A stretch of DNA of 64,000 nucleotides from Marinigracilibium pacificum. Lineage in GTDB: Bacteria; Bacteroidota; Bacteroidia; Cytophagales; Cyclobacteriaceae. The translations under genes were made by a program, and so were the position numbers. The notes beneath the pieces were generated by a model. The model saw only the letters and a list, made by a program, of their open reading frames with translations. It was not told where the DNA came from and made no database searches. The stretch is from positions 124,001 to 188,000 of the forward strand of contig NZ_JABBNU010000002.1 of the NCBI RefSeq assembly GCF_012926615.1, read 5' to 3'. Positions 44,651-52,740 of the stretch are shown here, in pieces (the stretch's first letter is position 1; every line of letters starts with the position of its first letter).

Positions 44651-45541
44651 TTATACCAGATTAAATGCTGTAAGATGATCTTTCGTTACTTTTCGACGAT
44701 ACATTAAAAAGAGGCTGTATCCGATGCTTTCTTCCCAAGGGATATGCATCTTTTTGCCTTCGATAGATTTAATTCCTGTGACCTCTATCGCAGTCCCGGT
44801 AAAGAATGCACTATCCGCATCCAGGACCTCTTCTGGCTTGATGTCTTTTTCAACAATCTTAAAACCAGTTTCGTTGGCAAGATCAATAATAGTCTGTCGG
44901 GTGATACCCGGCATGATGTATCCTTTTTTAGGGGTATAAAGTACTTCGTCTTTTTCGTAGAAGAAATTAGCAGCTGGTCCTTGGGCAATAAACCCATTCA
45001 TGTCTAGCATTAATGCTTCGTCAAACCCTCGGTCTCTGGCATCATTAGAAGCAAGAATAGAGTTTACATAATTGCCAACAACTTTTGATTCGATATGTGC
45101 TCCTGCAGGGTTAAGTTTTTCATACTTGCTAATATGAATGTCAAGCGGGTCTTCTCCAAGGTAGTTGTTCCATTCCCATGCAGCCATTAAAAAATGTGCG
45201 GCAGGGGCAGTTCTCAAGCCCATATAAGGTCCTGCATAAACTAGTGGACGGATATATGCATTTTGAAGATTATTTTTTTTAAGCAATTCATAAGCTAGCT
45301 CGGTAAGTTCGTTTTCAGAAAACGGTAAATTGAGTCTGTGCTTTTTAGCTGAATTAATTAATCTTTCGAAATGTCTGTTGGGTTTGAAAATTTTTGGGCC
45401 TTCATCAGTTTTGTATGCACGCATTCCTTCGAATACACCAAGGCCATAGTGCATAGTCTGATTGTAAAGACTTACTTCGGCATCTGCTGCTTTTCGCCAC
45501 TCGCCGTCAAATAGAACGATGCTTTTTTTAGAGAAGTACAT
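44651..45541 (-). CDS. ilvE: Branched-chain amino acid aminotransferase (class IV)
   Basis: This 296-residue fold-type IV PLP enzyme has the motifs HYGLGVFEGMRAY, NAYIRPLVYAGPYMGLR and the cofactor lysine in HIESKVVGNYVNSILA. FDEALMLDMNGFIAQGPAANFFY and GIMPGITRQTI-type sequence follow (here YIMPGITRQTIIDLA), then FFTGTAIEVTGIKSIEGKK. It transaminates the keto acids to Ile, Val and Leu. It is the first structural gene of the operon and sits about 35 bases downstream of the attenuator terminator, so its expression should be the most directly controlled. Confidence 0.96.
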   Translation of the reverse strand: MYFSKKSIVLFDGEWRKAADAEVSLYNQTMHYGLGVFEGMRAYKTDEGPKIFKPNRHFERLINSAKKHRLNLPFSENELTELAYELLKKNNLQNAYIRPLVYAGPYMGLRTAPAAHFLMAAWEWNNYLGEDPLDIHISKYEKLNPAGAHIESKVVGNYVNSILASNDARDRGFDEALMLDMNGFIAQGPAANFFYEKDEVLYTPKKGYIMPGITRQTIIDLANETGFKIVEKDIKPEEVLDADSAFFTGTAIEVTGIKSIEGKKMHIPWEESIGYSLFLMYRRKVTKDHLTAFNLV

Positions 45542-45571
45542 ATATCGGTTGCTTATTTAGATTACAAATTT

Positions 45572-45612
45572 TATTAAAGAAAAAAGCCGTCTCTTATGGG
45601 AGAACGGCTTTT
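45572..45612 (-). terminator. Attenuator terminator of the ilv operon
   Basis: Minus-strand reading: AAAAGCCGT, a bulged T, CTC, loop CCATAA, GAG, ACGGCTTTT, then TTCTTTAATAA. The arms are 45604-45612 plus 45600-45602 against 45582-45590 plus 45591-45593. It stands between the leader peptide and ilvE, not after a gene. TCTCCC in the 5' arm and loop (45603-45598) is complementary to GGGAGA at 45633-45628, giving a competing antiterminator. Confidence 0.85.
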
Positions 45613-45636
45613 GATACGGCAATAACATCTCCCTGG

Positions 45637-45702
45637 TCAATGTCCGATGACAATGATCACGATATTAATCAGGATAATTACGATGTTACTTGCTTTCATC
45701 AT
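45637..45702 (-). CDS. ilv operon leader peptide (Ile/Val/Leu-rich, 21 codons)
   Basis: A minus-strand frame of 21 codons starts with two consecutive ATG codons (45702-45697) and ends with TGA at 45639-45637. The peptide begins MMKASN and then runs IVIILINIVIIVIGH: 8 Ile, 3 Val and 1 Leu in 21 residues, with Ile coded by both ATC and ATT. The terminator arm begins 24 bases after the stop, and ilvE follows. This is the arrangement of a classical ribosome-mediated attenuator, in which stalling on scarce Ile- or Val-tRNA prevents terminator formation. The peptide is also simply hydrophobic, so a short membrane peptide is an alternative, though the position argues against it. Confidence 0.85.
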   Translation of the reverse strand: MMKASNIVIILINIVIIVIGH

Positions 45703-45727
45703 TTCAATTTAACCTTTATGCTTATTA

Positions 45728-45758
45728 CAATATTAGTTCTTGTGATTTTAGGTTACAA
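45728..45758 (-). promoter_or_regulatory. Candidate promoter of the ilv operon
   Basis: On the minus strand a TTG (45758-45756) is followed after 20 bases by TAATATTG (45735-45728), seven of eight matching the Bacteroidota -7 consensus TAnnTTTG. Initiation would fall near 45722, about 20 bases before the leader ATG, a suitable distance for an attenuated operon. The stretch from here to 45979 holds nothing else I can identify. Confidence 0.45.
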
Positions 45759-45979
45759 GCAAAATATTAATTTTTTATTTTTAAAATATGCAAAATAATC
45801 ATTTACTAACGGTTGTTAGTGGAGAATATAATTTTACATTTATAATTAACTGTAGAATTTATTAAGAGATTGTTAATCAGCTGTGGGATATGATGATTAG
45901 AATTGTAATATATGTAAAAAAACGACTATTTAATAATCGTTTTGATACTTATGAGGCTAACGAGTGTTAAATATGTAAA

Positions 45980-46693
45980 TTATGAGTGATTTTCTGTCAA
46001 TTTAGCAACAGGAAATGTTTTCTTTTCTTCGTGACCGCAATATCTGCACTTATACGTTTTGATAAGTTTACCTTCTGTAGATAGGCTTGGAGGTTTGATA
46101 AGGTCTTCTTTTTCTACTTTGAATGTATTGTAGTTGCATTCCGGACATCTGGAGGCAATCATATGTCCCTGATACTTTTCAATAATGGTGTATCCAGTGG
46201 CTTCATCAATCCAGACGTCATAGTCTACTGAATAGACATTTTCTTCAGTCTGCATTCCTTCATCAAGGTAGACATCTTCTTCCTCTTCGCTTAGCAGTTT
46301 CATTTTTCTGCCGGTTTTTGGAGAAACTCTTGGCTTATATCTTAGCCTTTTAAGTCTTTTTTCCAGATGAAACGGGTAATAGTATTTCAGGTAGGATTTG
46401 ATAACGATGCTTAGGATTAATCCGGCCATTACTGTCAGGAAGATTCTAACAAGCCACCATAATAATTTTGAATCGGGGAAAAGTGTATTGATAAAAAAAG
46501 CACCGGCAATAATTAAAGCATAAGAACCAAACTCAAGTGTACGGACCTCATATCTGCTTATATACTCATAAGCCTTTTTTGGAGACAGGAAAAAATTAAC
46601 TTTTATAACATGATATCCAATGATAATTGCAGATACAGTTAAAAATATTAATCCACTAATCATTAAAAAATCGGTCCACTCTTCAAACATCAT
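45980..46693 (-). CDS. Membrane protein with C-terminal zinc ribbon, unrecognised
   Basis: About 237 residues from the ATG at 46693 (MMFEEWTDFLM). A longer frame opens at 46741 inside the terminator of the neighbouring peptidase and is rejected. Three hydrophobic helices are visible (MISGLIFLTVSAIIIGYHV, FGSYALIIAGAFFINTLF, WWLVRIFLTVMAGLILSIV). A basic cytoplasmic segment (EKRLKRLRYKPRVSPKTGRK) and a zinc ribbon near the end (SRCPECNY ... YKCRYCGHEEKK) follow. Function unknown. It is on the minus strand downstream of the S9 peptidase terminator and upstream of the ilv promoter region, transcribed alone. Confidence 0.7.
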   Translation of the reverse strand: MMFEEWTDFLMISGLIFLTVSAIIIGYHVIKVNFFLSPKKAYEYISRYEVRTLEFGSYALIIAGAFFINTLFPDSKLLWWLVRIFLTVMAGLILSIVIKSYLKYYYPFHLEKRLKRLRYKPRVSPKTGRKMKLLSEEEEDVYLDEGMQTEENVYSVDYDVWIDEATGYTIIEKYQGHMIASRCPECNYNTFKVEKEDLIKPPSLSTEGKLIKTYKCRYCGHEEKKTFPVAKLTENHS

Positions 46694-46731
46694 TACAATT
46701 TTTGATTTCCACAATTCGACCGAAAATAGTA

Positions 46732-46773
46732 AAAAAAACAATAGCGGGAAAGAATTTTCTTAAACCCGCTATT
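46732..46773 (-). terminator. Rho-independent terminator of the S9 peptidase gene
   Basis: Minus-strand AATAGCGGG (46773-46765) pairs with CCCGCTATT (46748-46740) around a 16-base loop and is followed by GTTTTTTTTACT. It lies 14 bases after the peptidase stop. T-rich sequence on the plus-strand side makes it potentially bidirectional. Confidence 0.9.
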
Positions 46774-46786
46774 ATTTTTTGAAATC

Positions 46787-49012
46787 TTATTGACCAGAAG
46801 TATAATCTTTTGTTTTGTTATCTTCTGCTTTTAAATTGTTATCCAGATATTTAGTGATCAGGGTAAAAAGATGAAGTCTTGTATTACCACCATAGATACC
46901 ATGATTTTTATTTGGGTAATAAAATGAATCAAAATGCTTACCCTGGTTTATTAGTTCCGTTTGAAGATCAACAGCATTTTGAAAGTGAACATTGTCATCT
47001 GCAGTACCATGGATTAAAAGGAAGTTTCCTTCAAGTTTCGCAGCATGTGTAATCGGACTGTTTTCATCATATCCTTCCGGATTATCCTGTGGTCTCTGTA
47101 GATATCTTTCTGTATAAATGGTGTCATAATATCTCCATGTAGTAACAGGAGCAACAGCCACTGCTGTACTGAACACATCATTACCAATAAACAGACAGTT
47201 TGATGACATGTATCCACCATAACTCCATCCGAAGATACCAATCCTTGAAGCGTCAACATAATCTTTTGTCACAAGATATTTAGCTGCAGAAATTTGATCT
47301 TGAACTTCGTATTTACCCAGGTTTTTATATGTTACATGCTTGAATTCTTTGCCTCGTCCACCTGTGCCACGGTTGTCAACACTTACAACTATGTAGCCTT
47401 GCTGAGCAAGATAATGGAACCATTTTTCTCTTGATCCACCTGCTCTGTTCATTACAGTCTGGCTTCCAGGACCTCCGTAAACATACATTAATACAGGATA
47501 TTTTTTGGAAGGGTCAAAATCAGCAGGAAGTATTTCATAACCATTAAGTTCAATTCCTTCAGGAGTTGTAAATGAGAAGAAGGAATGCTTTCCTTGATAA
47601 TAGTTTTCAATAGTTTCTATTAGTTTGGCATTATCTTCTAAAACTGCCATTTCAGTTTTTTGTCCTGACTTATAAAGCCTGTAAAGCCCCGGGTGTTCTA
47701 CAGAAGAATAATTTGCAATGTAGTATTTGAAGTCGGTGCTGAAATTTGCTCCATGCCAGCCACTTTCAGTGGTTAGCTGCTTTTTGCTTTTACCGTTAAT
47801 TTTGATGCTATAAAGATGATTCTCTAATGGCGAAACTTCTCTTGATGAGAAATACAATGTTTTAGAATCTGCATCATATCCGTAAAGACTTGATACTTCC
47901 CAATCTCCATCTGTTATTTGCTTTACTAATGACCCATCAATGTTGTAAAGGTAAATATGCTTGAATCCTGAAATTTCACTTGTTTTTATGAATTTTTTTC
48001 CATTATCAATAAAAATCAACTCATCAGTAAACTCAACATCAACATAAGTATCACTTTTTTCTTCAAGGATAGATGTTGCTTTACCATTTTCATCTGCTAT
48101 CATCAGATTCATATGGTTTTGAAGTCTGTTCAATTTTGTGAACACTAATTTCGAATCCGGAGTCCAGTAAAAACGAGGAACATAGATATCCTTTTCAGAT
48201 CCAAGATCTACATTGGTTTTATTACCATTCGCAACATCGTATACTGTTAATGATATTTCGCTGTTTTTTTCTCCCGCTTTAGGGTATTTGAACTTGTAAT
48301 CCTGAGGATATAATTCTCCCCATATTTGCATATTATACTCTTTAACGTCTTCTTCGTCGAAGCTTAAAAATGCTATGCTTTTACTGTCAGAAGACCATTT
48401 GAAAGCCTTGGCAAAACCAAATTCTTCCTCATAAACCCAATCTGCAGCTCCATGAATCAATTTATTGAATTCACCATCGTTGGTAATAGGAGTAGTTGAT
48501 TTTGAGGCGATATCATAGATATACAGGTTATTTTCTTTTACATACGCCACTTTGTTTCCATCAGGCGAATATGTAGCATAACTTATCTTCTCACCTTCTT
48601 CAAGTGGAATAAGAGCCTTCGTTTCTCTGTCGTATAAGTAATATTCAGCCTTATAAGATCTTCTGTATATAGATTCTCTATTTGCCTGAAGAAGAAGCTT
48701 AGATTCATCAGCACTGAAAGAATAGCTTTCAAAGTTTAATGGATTTCCATCTGATAATTTTAAATCTTTGCTATCAACGATTGTTTCTATCTCTTTATCA
48801 GTAAGGATATCGGACTTAATTACTTTTTGACTTCCTTTATCAAAAGTCATTTTTGAATAGTAACGTCCATCATTCATCCAATTAATACCATAAACACCTT
48901 GAGCAGAAAATTTTCTACTGTTGTGGATGTCTTCAAGATTAAGAGGCTGGACTTGTGCACCTATGGTGTAAGTCAATAGAATGAAAAATAAGTACAGAGG
49001 GTTATGCTTCAT
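46787..49012 (-). CDS. Dipeptidyl-peptidase IV-type serine peptidase (S9B)
   Basis: This 741-residue exported enzyme has a signal peptide ending at TYTIGAQ (about residue 20). The N-terminal beta-propeller (about 40-480) contains YATYSPDGNKVAYVKENNLYIYD and the DPP IV glutamate motif in AADWVYEEEFGFAKAFKWS. The C-terminal alpha/beta hydrolase domain has PVLMYVYGGPGSQTV, the nucleophile GWSYGGYMS (Ser597), the acid in LIHGTADDNVHFQN and the histidine in YPNKNHGIYGG. It removes Xaa-Pro/Ala dipeptides from peptides, normally in the periplasm. It is flanked by its own terminator and by a truncated haemoglobin gene 112 bases upstream. Confidence 0.95.
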   Translation of the reverse strand: MKHNPLYLFFILLTYTIGAQVQPLNLEDIHNSRKFSAQGVYGINWMNDGRYYSKMTFDKGSQKVIKSDILTDKEIETIVDSKDLKLSDGNPLNFESYSFSADESKLLLQANRESIYRRSYKAEYYLYDRETKALIPLEEGEKISYATYSPDGNKVAYVKENNLYIYDIASKSTTPITNDGEFNKLIHGAADWVYEEEFGFAKAFKWSSDSKSIAFLSFDEEDVKEYNMQIWGELYPQDYKFKYPKAGEKNSEISLTVYDVANGNKTNVDLGSEKDIYVPRFYWTPDSKLVFTKLNRLQNHMNLMIADENGKATSILEEKSDTYVDVEFTDELIFIDNGKKFIKTSEISGFKHIYLYNIDGSLVKQITDGDWEVSSLYGYDADSKTLYFSSREVSPLENHLYSIKINGKSKKQLTTESGWHGANFSTDFKYYIANYSSVEHPGLYRLYKSGQKTEMAVLEDNAKLIETIENYYQGKHSFFSFTTPEGIELNGYEILPADFDPSKKYPVLMYVYGGPGSQTVMNRAGGSREKWFHYLAQQGYIVVSVDNRGTGGRGKEFKHVTYKNLGKYEVQDQISAAKYLVTKDYVDASRIGIFGWSYGGYMSSNCLFIGNDVFSTAVAVAPVTTWRYYDTIYTERYLQRPQDNPEGYDENSPITHAAKLEGNFLLIHGTADDNVHFQNAVDLQTELINQGKHFDSFYYPNKNHGIYGGNTRLHLFTLITKYLDNNLKAEDNKTKDYTSGQ

Positions 49013-49124
49013 AATAAATTTATATTGTGTCTAAAAATTGTATTATTTCTATATTTAACAACTCAGTAAAATACTTAAAAAGAGGTTTTTTATCAATATT
49101 TTTAGAGTGGTTTATTGACTGTGT

Positions 49125-49508
49125 TTAATTGTTTAGGCCAATGATTTTAAACTGCATTAACCCTGCTATTTGTTTAGCCCTTGAAATTGCCTCATTTGCT
49201 TTTGGTCCTTCAAAATGATTGCGTATAGTTTGTTCCCATAATTTAATCCAACGCTCAAAATGTGTTTCTTTTAAAGATTCTTTTTCATGTAAATTAAAGT
49301 GGGGTGTCATTGGATTGCCTGAATAGTTTCGTCCTCCTAATAAAACAGACTCCCAGAAATCATACATTATTGGCATATGATGATCAAAATCGAGTTTCAC
49401 AACCTCAGTAAATAGATAACCAATGACATCATCGTTCAGAACTTCTTTATAAAATGAAGAAACCATTAATTCTATGTCTTTTCTTTCAGAGATATCTTTT
49501 TTTGCCAT
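49125..49508 (-). CDS. Truncated haemoglobin, group III-like
   Basis: About 127 residues from the ATG at 49508 (MAKKDISERKDIELMV). A frame-open upstream ATG at 49574 lies inside the Mut7-C gene and is not preferred. Features are FYKEVLNDDVIGYLFTEVVKLDFDHHMPIMYDFWESVLLGG, where HHMPIMYDFW carries the helix-E distal pocket residues, and HFNLHEKESLKETHFERWIKLWEQTI with the proximal histidine region (H-F-x-R-W). These match TrHb3 proteins, which bind oxygen or react with NO or sulfide. Its ATG shares one base with the stop of the upstream Mut7-C gene (TAATG), so the two are translationally coupled. Confidence 0.85.
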   Translation of the reverse strand: MAKKDISERKDIELMVSSFYKEVLNDDVIGYLFTEVVKLDFDHHMPIMYDFWESVLLGGRNYSGNPMTPHFNLHEKESLKETHFERWIKLWEQTIRNHFEGPKANEAISRAKQIAGLMQFKIIGLNN

Positions 49509-50233
49509 TAGCTCTTTTGTGATATGAGATCCATTATTAACTTTTCCATGCGCATAAAATGTGTTCCCTTCCAAAACACTTTATCGCACTCTTTACAAAG
49601 ATAGAACTCATTGAAATGTTGTGCGATACCTTCGTCAATTTTGTTAATTATTAAATCTTTCTCGATTCTGATTAACTCTTCATTACAGGTCATACACCTG
49701 GTGAATGGATTGAAATATTTTCTTAAGTCTAATAGGTTTACGATCTCTATTAATTGGTTGTGCTTTTTGATAGAACGAACAAAGTAATAATTAGGGTCAG
49801 GAGTATTCTTTAATAATTTATCGCGGGTAAGAACAAAACGATTTTCATGTGAAGCTATATTTCTTATTTCTTCATCCTTAAAGTTATTTTTATATAAAGT
49901 ATCAAACCCTAGCATTCTAAGGTATTTGGCAAGTTTGCCTAAATGTGAATCAAGAATGAAGTTAGGTGCCTTATCACCATTAACGTTAATAATATTTCTA
50001 AAGTGAGGGAAAACACTAATTCTATCACCTTCGGAAAGTTCTTCGTTTAAGAATGCGTCATTATTATTGAGTAAAATTTTGCCTATTTCATAAATGGGAA
50101 TTCGAAAAGCCATTAAACATTCTCTGATTGTAGTTGGGGTTTTGAAAGCGAAATCAAAATCAGCCTGCTTTTGATTATCATGAAGGAAGTCGTTCAGTAT
50201 TGAATAAAACCTGAAAGTAAAGACTTTTTTCAT
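49508..50233 (-). CDS. Mut7-C RNase-domain protein with N-terminal ubiquitin-like domain and C-terminal zinc ribbon
   Basis: This 241-residue protein has three parts. The N-terminal region (1-80, FTFRFYSILNDFLHDNQKQ ... GDRISVFPHFR) looks like the Ub-Mut7C ubiquitin/ThiS-like fold. PNFILDSHLGKLAKYLRMLGFDTLYKN near 90-116 opens the PIN-like Mut7-C domain with the conserved Asp, and RFVLTRDKLL near 132 supplies another acidic residue. A zinc ribbon (RCMTCNEELI ... YLCKECDKVFWKGTHFMRM) ends it. Such proteins are predicted RNases of unknown target. It is coupled to a truncated haemoglobin gene. Confidence 0.87.
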   Translation of the reverse strand: MKKVFTFRFYSILNDFLHDNQKQADFDFAFKTPTTIRECLMAFRIPIYEIGKILLNNNDAFLNEELSEGDRISVFPHFRNIINVNGDKAPNFILDSHLGKLAKYLRMLGFDTLYKNNFKDEEIRNIASHENRFVLTRDKLLKNTPDPNYYFVRSIKKHNQLIEIVNLLDLRKYFNPFTRCMTCNEELIRIEKDLIINKIDEGIAQHFNEFYLCKECDKVFWKGTHFMRMEKLIMDLISQKS

Positions 50234-50280
50234 GATGGTAGTTATTATTGGTTCTGATTAAAAGAAGTTAACAGATATAA

Positions 50281-50310
50281 AAAAAAAAGCACGAGGAGAA
50301 CCCGTGCTTT
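50281..50310 (-). terminator. Rho-independent terminator after the DUF805 pair
   Basis: Minus-strand AAAGCAC (50310-50304) pairs with GTGCTTT (50292-50286), extended by further G-C pairs past one bulge, and is followed by TTTTTT. It lies 23 bases after the stop of the downstream DUF805 gene. Confidence 0.85.
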
Positions 50311-50332
50311 AGTATTATTCTGTTTCTTATAA

Positions 50333-50740
50333 TTAAACATCTGCAACTAAATTGTCTGCAGCTGAGAATGATTCTGGTGATTTAGGATCCTGTCCATATT
50401 GATTTTCACCTCTTTCACCTTCTGTAGCTAGCCATACTAATAAAATGATTCCGCCTACTAAGGGAATAAGACCTATGAAATAATACCAGCCTGACTTTCC
50501 TATATCATGAAGTCTTCTGACTAATACTGCAATAGAAGGGATTATAGTAGCAAGAGTAAATAATCCATAAAGCGCAAATCCGCCAAAAAATTCAAATTTT
50601 AAAGCTAGTGTAATGCCAATACCGTATAGTACTAAAGCGAAAATAGTCTGGAAAAGAACGTACATCCAGTATTCCTGGCGTCTGGCTCTTCCGTTGAAAT
50701 TTGCATAGTTTTTAGTTAAAACATGTAAATACCAATTCAT
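50333..50740 (-). CDS. DUF805 membrane protein, copy 2
   Basis: This 135-residue inner-membrane protein has the DUF805 layout: MNWYLHVLTKNYANFNGRARRQEYWMYVLF at the N-terminus with the conserved F-x-GRxxRxEYW motif, then three or four hydrophobic helices. The SIAVLVRRLHDIGKSGWYYFIGLIPLVGGII block follows near 75 with the RRLHD(I/T)GKSG signature, and an acidic C-terminus (GENQYGQDPKSPES) ends it. It is a tandem paralogue of the gene at 50834-51241, 93 bases apart on the same strand. DUF805 proteins are of unknown function (YhaH-like). Confidence 0.92.
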   Translation of the reverse strand: MNWYLHVLTKNYANFNGRARRQEYWMYVLFQTIFALVLYGIGITLALKFEFFGGFALYGLFTLATIIPSIAVLVRRLHDIGKSGWYYFIGLIPLVGGIILLVWLATEGERGENQYGQDPKSPESFSAADNLVADV

Positions 50741-50833
50741 AATAAAAAATGTATTAAAAATTATTCCTACTCGTTTGGCTTTTCAGATTCGCCCCGTTTT
50801 TGATGGTTTCCGGACTCCATTAATATTATGTTC

Positions 50834-51241
50834 CTAATTTGTTGAAACTAAATTGTCATAGGCTCCAAAGCTTTTTGGTGCTTTTGGGTCTTCTCCATAT
50901 TTATTGCGGCCACGATCTCCTTCCAAAACCATTAATATAAGGAATATTATTCCGCCTATTGCAGGAATAAATTTAACAAAATATGCTGCGCCAGATTTTC
51001 CAGTATCGTGTAATCTTCTAACCGCTAGAGCAATAGTTGGAATTATAGTAGCAAAATAATAAATGCCTAGTATATAATAGGGGAATTGAATGTCGAATAA
51101 TGATTCCATATATATCCCACCAAACAACAATGCTAAAATGATTGTTATTTGAAATAAGAGAAACAACCAATACTCTTGTCTTCTAGCTCTACCATTAAAA
51201 TTTGCGTAGTTTTTCGTTATAACATCTAAATACCAATTCAT
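50834..51241 (-). CDS. DUF805 membrane protein, copy 1
   Basis: This 135-residue protein has the same length and layout as the next copy. MNWYLDVITKNYANFNGRARRQEYWLF shares most residues with it, and TIALAVRRLHDTGKSGAAYFVKFIPAIGG and GDRGRNKYGEDPKAPKSF follow. The central helices differ more than the ends. The two copies arose by tandem duplication. The first gene in transcription order has no terminator before the second, so they are probably co-transcribed. Membrane protein, function unknown. Confidence 0.92.
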   Translation of the reverse strand: MNWYLDVITKNYANFNGRARRQEYWLFLLFQITIILALLFGGIYMESLFDIQFPYYILGIYYFATIIPTIALAVRRLHDTGKSGAAYFVKFIPAIGGIIFLILMVLEGDRGRNKYGEDPKAPKSFGAYDNLVSTN

Positions 51242-51458
51242 AATAAATAAATTAAAAAGTAATCCCGTTAGTCTAGTTTTTATTTACAACCGTTTGTATA
51301 AACTACTTGGCTGTATAAAAAAAAATTAGGTTGAATATATTTCTAAGGATTATGAAAGTCAAATCATGACAGGTAAATAGTGATGATTGTTACGTACCAA
51401 TTATTACAGAAATGATATTTTTGCAAATCTTTTAATTATAAAAAGTAACTCATTTAAA

Positions 51459-52664
51459 GTGGAAAAAAAGTTAGTGCATGGCTTAAAAGCTAATTTGCCT
51501 CAGTTTTTAACATTGGTTCTGGTAAATGCTTTCGTCGGGGGGATGATTGGTCTTGAACGTACCATTTTTCCTGAATATGCTGAAAAGCAATTTGGCATTG
51601 AATCAAGTACAGCTTTTTTGACCTTTATTATTGCCTTTGGAATCACAAAAGCAATAGCAAACTATTTTACCGGTAGGCTATCAAATAAGTTAGGTAGAAA
51701 GAAACTGTTAATTATTGGTTGGCTATTTGCTATCCCGGTTCCTTTAATGCTTATCTATGCTAACCATTGGTATTTTGTTGTGTTAGCAAATGTTTTTTTA
51801 GGGATAAATCAAGGGCTAGCATGGAGCAGTACTGTCATAATGAAGATTGATCTGGTTGGTCAAAAGGAAAGAGGGCTGGCAATGGGGTTTAATGAAGCTG
51901 CAGGATATCTTGCTGTTGGAGTTATTGCGTTTTTTACAGGTTATATAGCTTCGGAATATGGAGTTACACCTTATCCGTTTTATCTTGGAGTAGTTATTTC
52001 ATTATCAGGGTTAATATTGTCTGTTTTTTTTGTTAGGGATACAACACAATATAGTGAGATAGAAAAAATAGATCAAGATACCTCTCACCAGGAAAATATT
52101 TTTCTTGAAACCTCATTTAAAGATAAAACTCTAAGTTCTGTAACTCAGGCCGGTCTGGTAAATAACCTCAATGATGGAATGATATGGGGACTAATACCAG
52201 CATTGCTTTTTTCATTAAAATACGAAAGTGCTCAAATAGGAATTGTTACAGCATTGTATCCGGCAATTTGGGGTATTGGTCAACTTGCCACTGGTCGAAT
52301 GGCTGATATTTATTCAAGAAAAGCAATGCTTACCTATGGGATGGTGTTGCAAGGAGTAGTAATTATCCTTTTTTCGCTAGTTTCGTCTTTTTCATTATTT
52401 ATCGTATTATCTATTCTTCTTGGTGTTGGAACCGCCTTAGTTTACCCTACGTTTTTAACTACTATTGCAAATAATACCAGGCCGCTTCAGCGTGCAGAGT
52501 CAGTTGGTGTTTTTCGTCTTTGGAGAGATATGGGCTATGCAGCTGGAGCCTTACTCTCAGGAATAATTTCAGATTTGCTTGGGATGCATTATGCAATTTT
52601 ATCGATTGGGATCTTAACAGTAGTTTCCGGGCTTATAATTAAGTTCAGGATGCCTAACCAGTGA
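51459..52664 (+). CDS. Major facilitator superfamily transporter
   Basis: About 401 residues from a GTG at 51459 (VEKKLVHGLKANLPQFLTL). The reading frame also extends to a TTG at 51387, but the extra residues (NYYRNDIFANLLIIKSNSF) are not membrane-like or conserved, so the GTG is preferred. Twelve helices are predicted. Motif A-like sequence FTGRLSNKLGRKKLLIIGWL follows helix 2, and AWSSTVIMKIDLVGQKERGLAMGFNEAAGYLAVG resembles MFS helices 4-5. ATGRMADIYSRKAMLTYGMV is the repeat in the second half. It resembles drug or metabolite exporters; substrate unknown. Confidence 0.85.
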   Translation: MEKKLVHGLKANLPQFLTLVLVNAFVGGMIGLERTIFPEYAEKQFGIESSTAFLTFIIAFGITKAIANYFTGRLSNKLGRKKLLIIGWLFAIPVPLMLIYANHWYFVVLANVFLGINQGLAWSSTVIMKIDLVGQKERGLAMGFNEAAGYLAVGVIAFFTGYIASEYGVTPYPFYLGVVISLSGLILSVFFVRDTTQYSEIEKIDQDTSHQENIFLETSFKDKTLSSVTQAGLVNNLNDGMIWGLIPALLFSLKYESAQIGIVTALYPAIWGIGQLATGRMADIYSRKAMLTYGMVLQGVVIILFSLVSSFSLFIVLSILLGVGTALVYPTFLTTIANNTRPLQRAESVGVFRLWRDMGYAAGALLSGIISDLLGMHYAILSIGILTVVSGLIIKFRMPNQ

Positions 52665-52740
52665 TTCATCTAATACTTATTATTATTCGAGATTATGTTG
52701 GTTGAAATTGTTAAATTTTATATGTAAAAAATCATATAAT

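Noticed and set aside
45637-45702. Reading the 21-codon Ile/Val-rich frame as a stand-alone membrane micropeptide
   Set aside because: It is hydrophobic enough, but its position between a promoter candidate and a terminator in front of ilvE fits a leader peptide better.
46694-46741. Longer zinc-ribbon membrane protein starting at 46741
   Set aside because: The start overlaps the terminator of the S9 peptidase gene. The ATG at 46693 is more credible.
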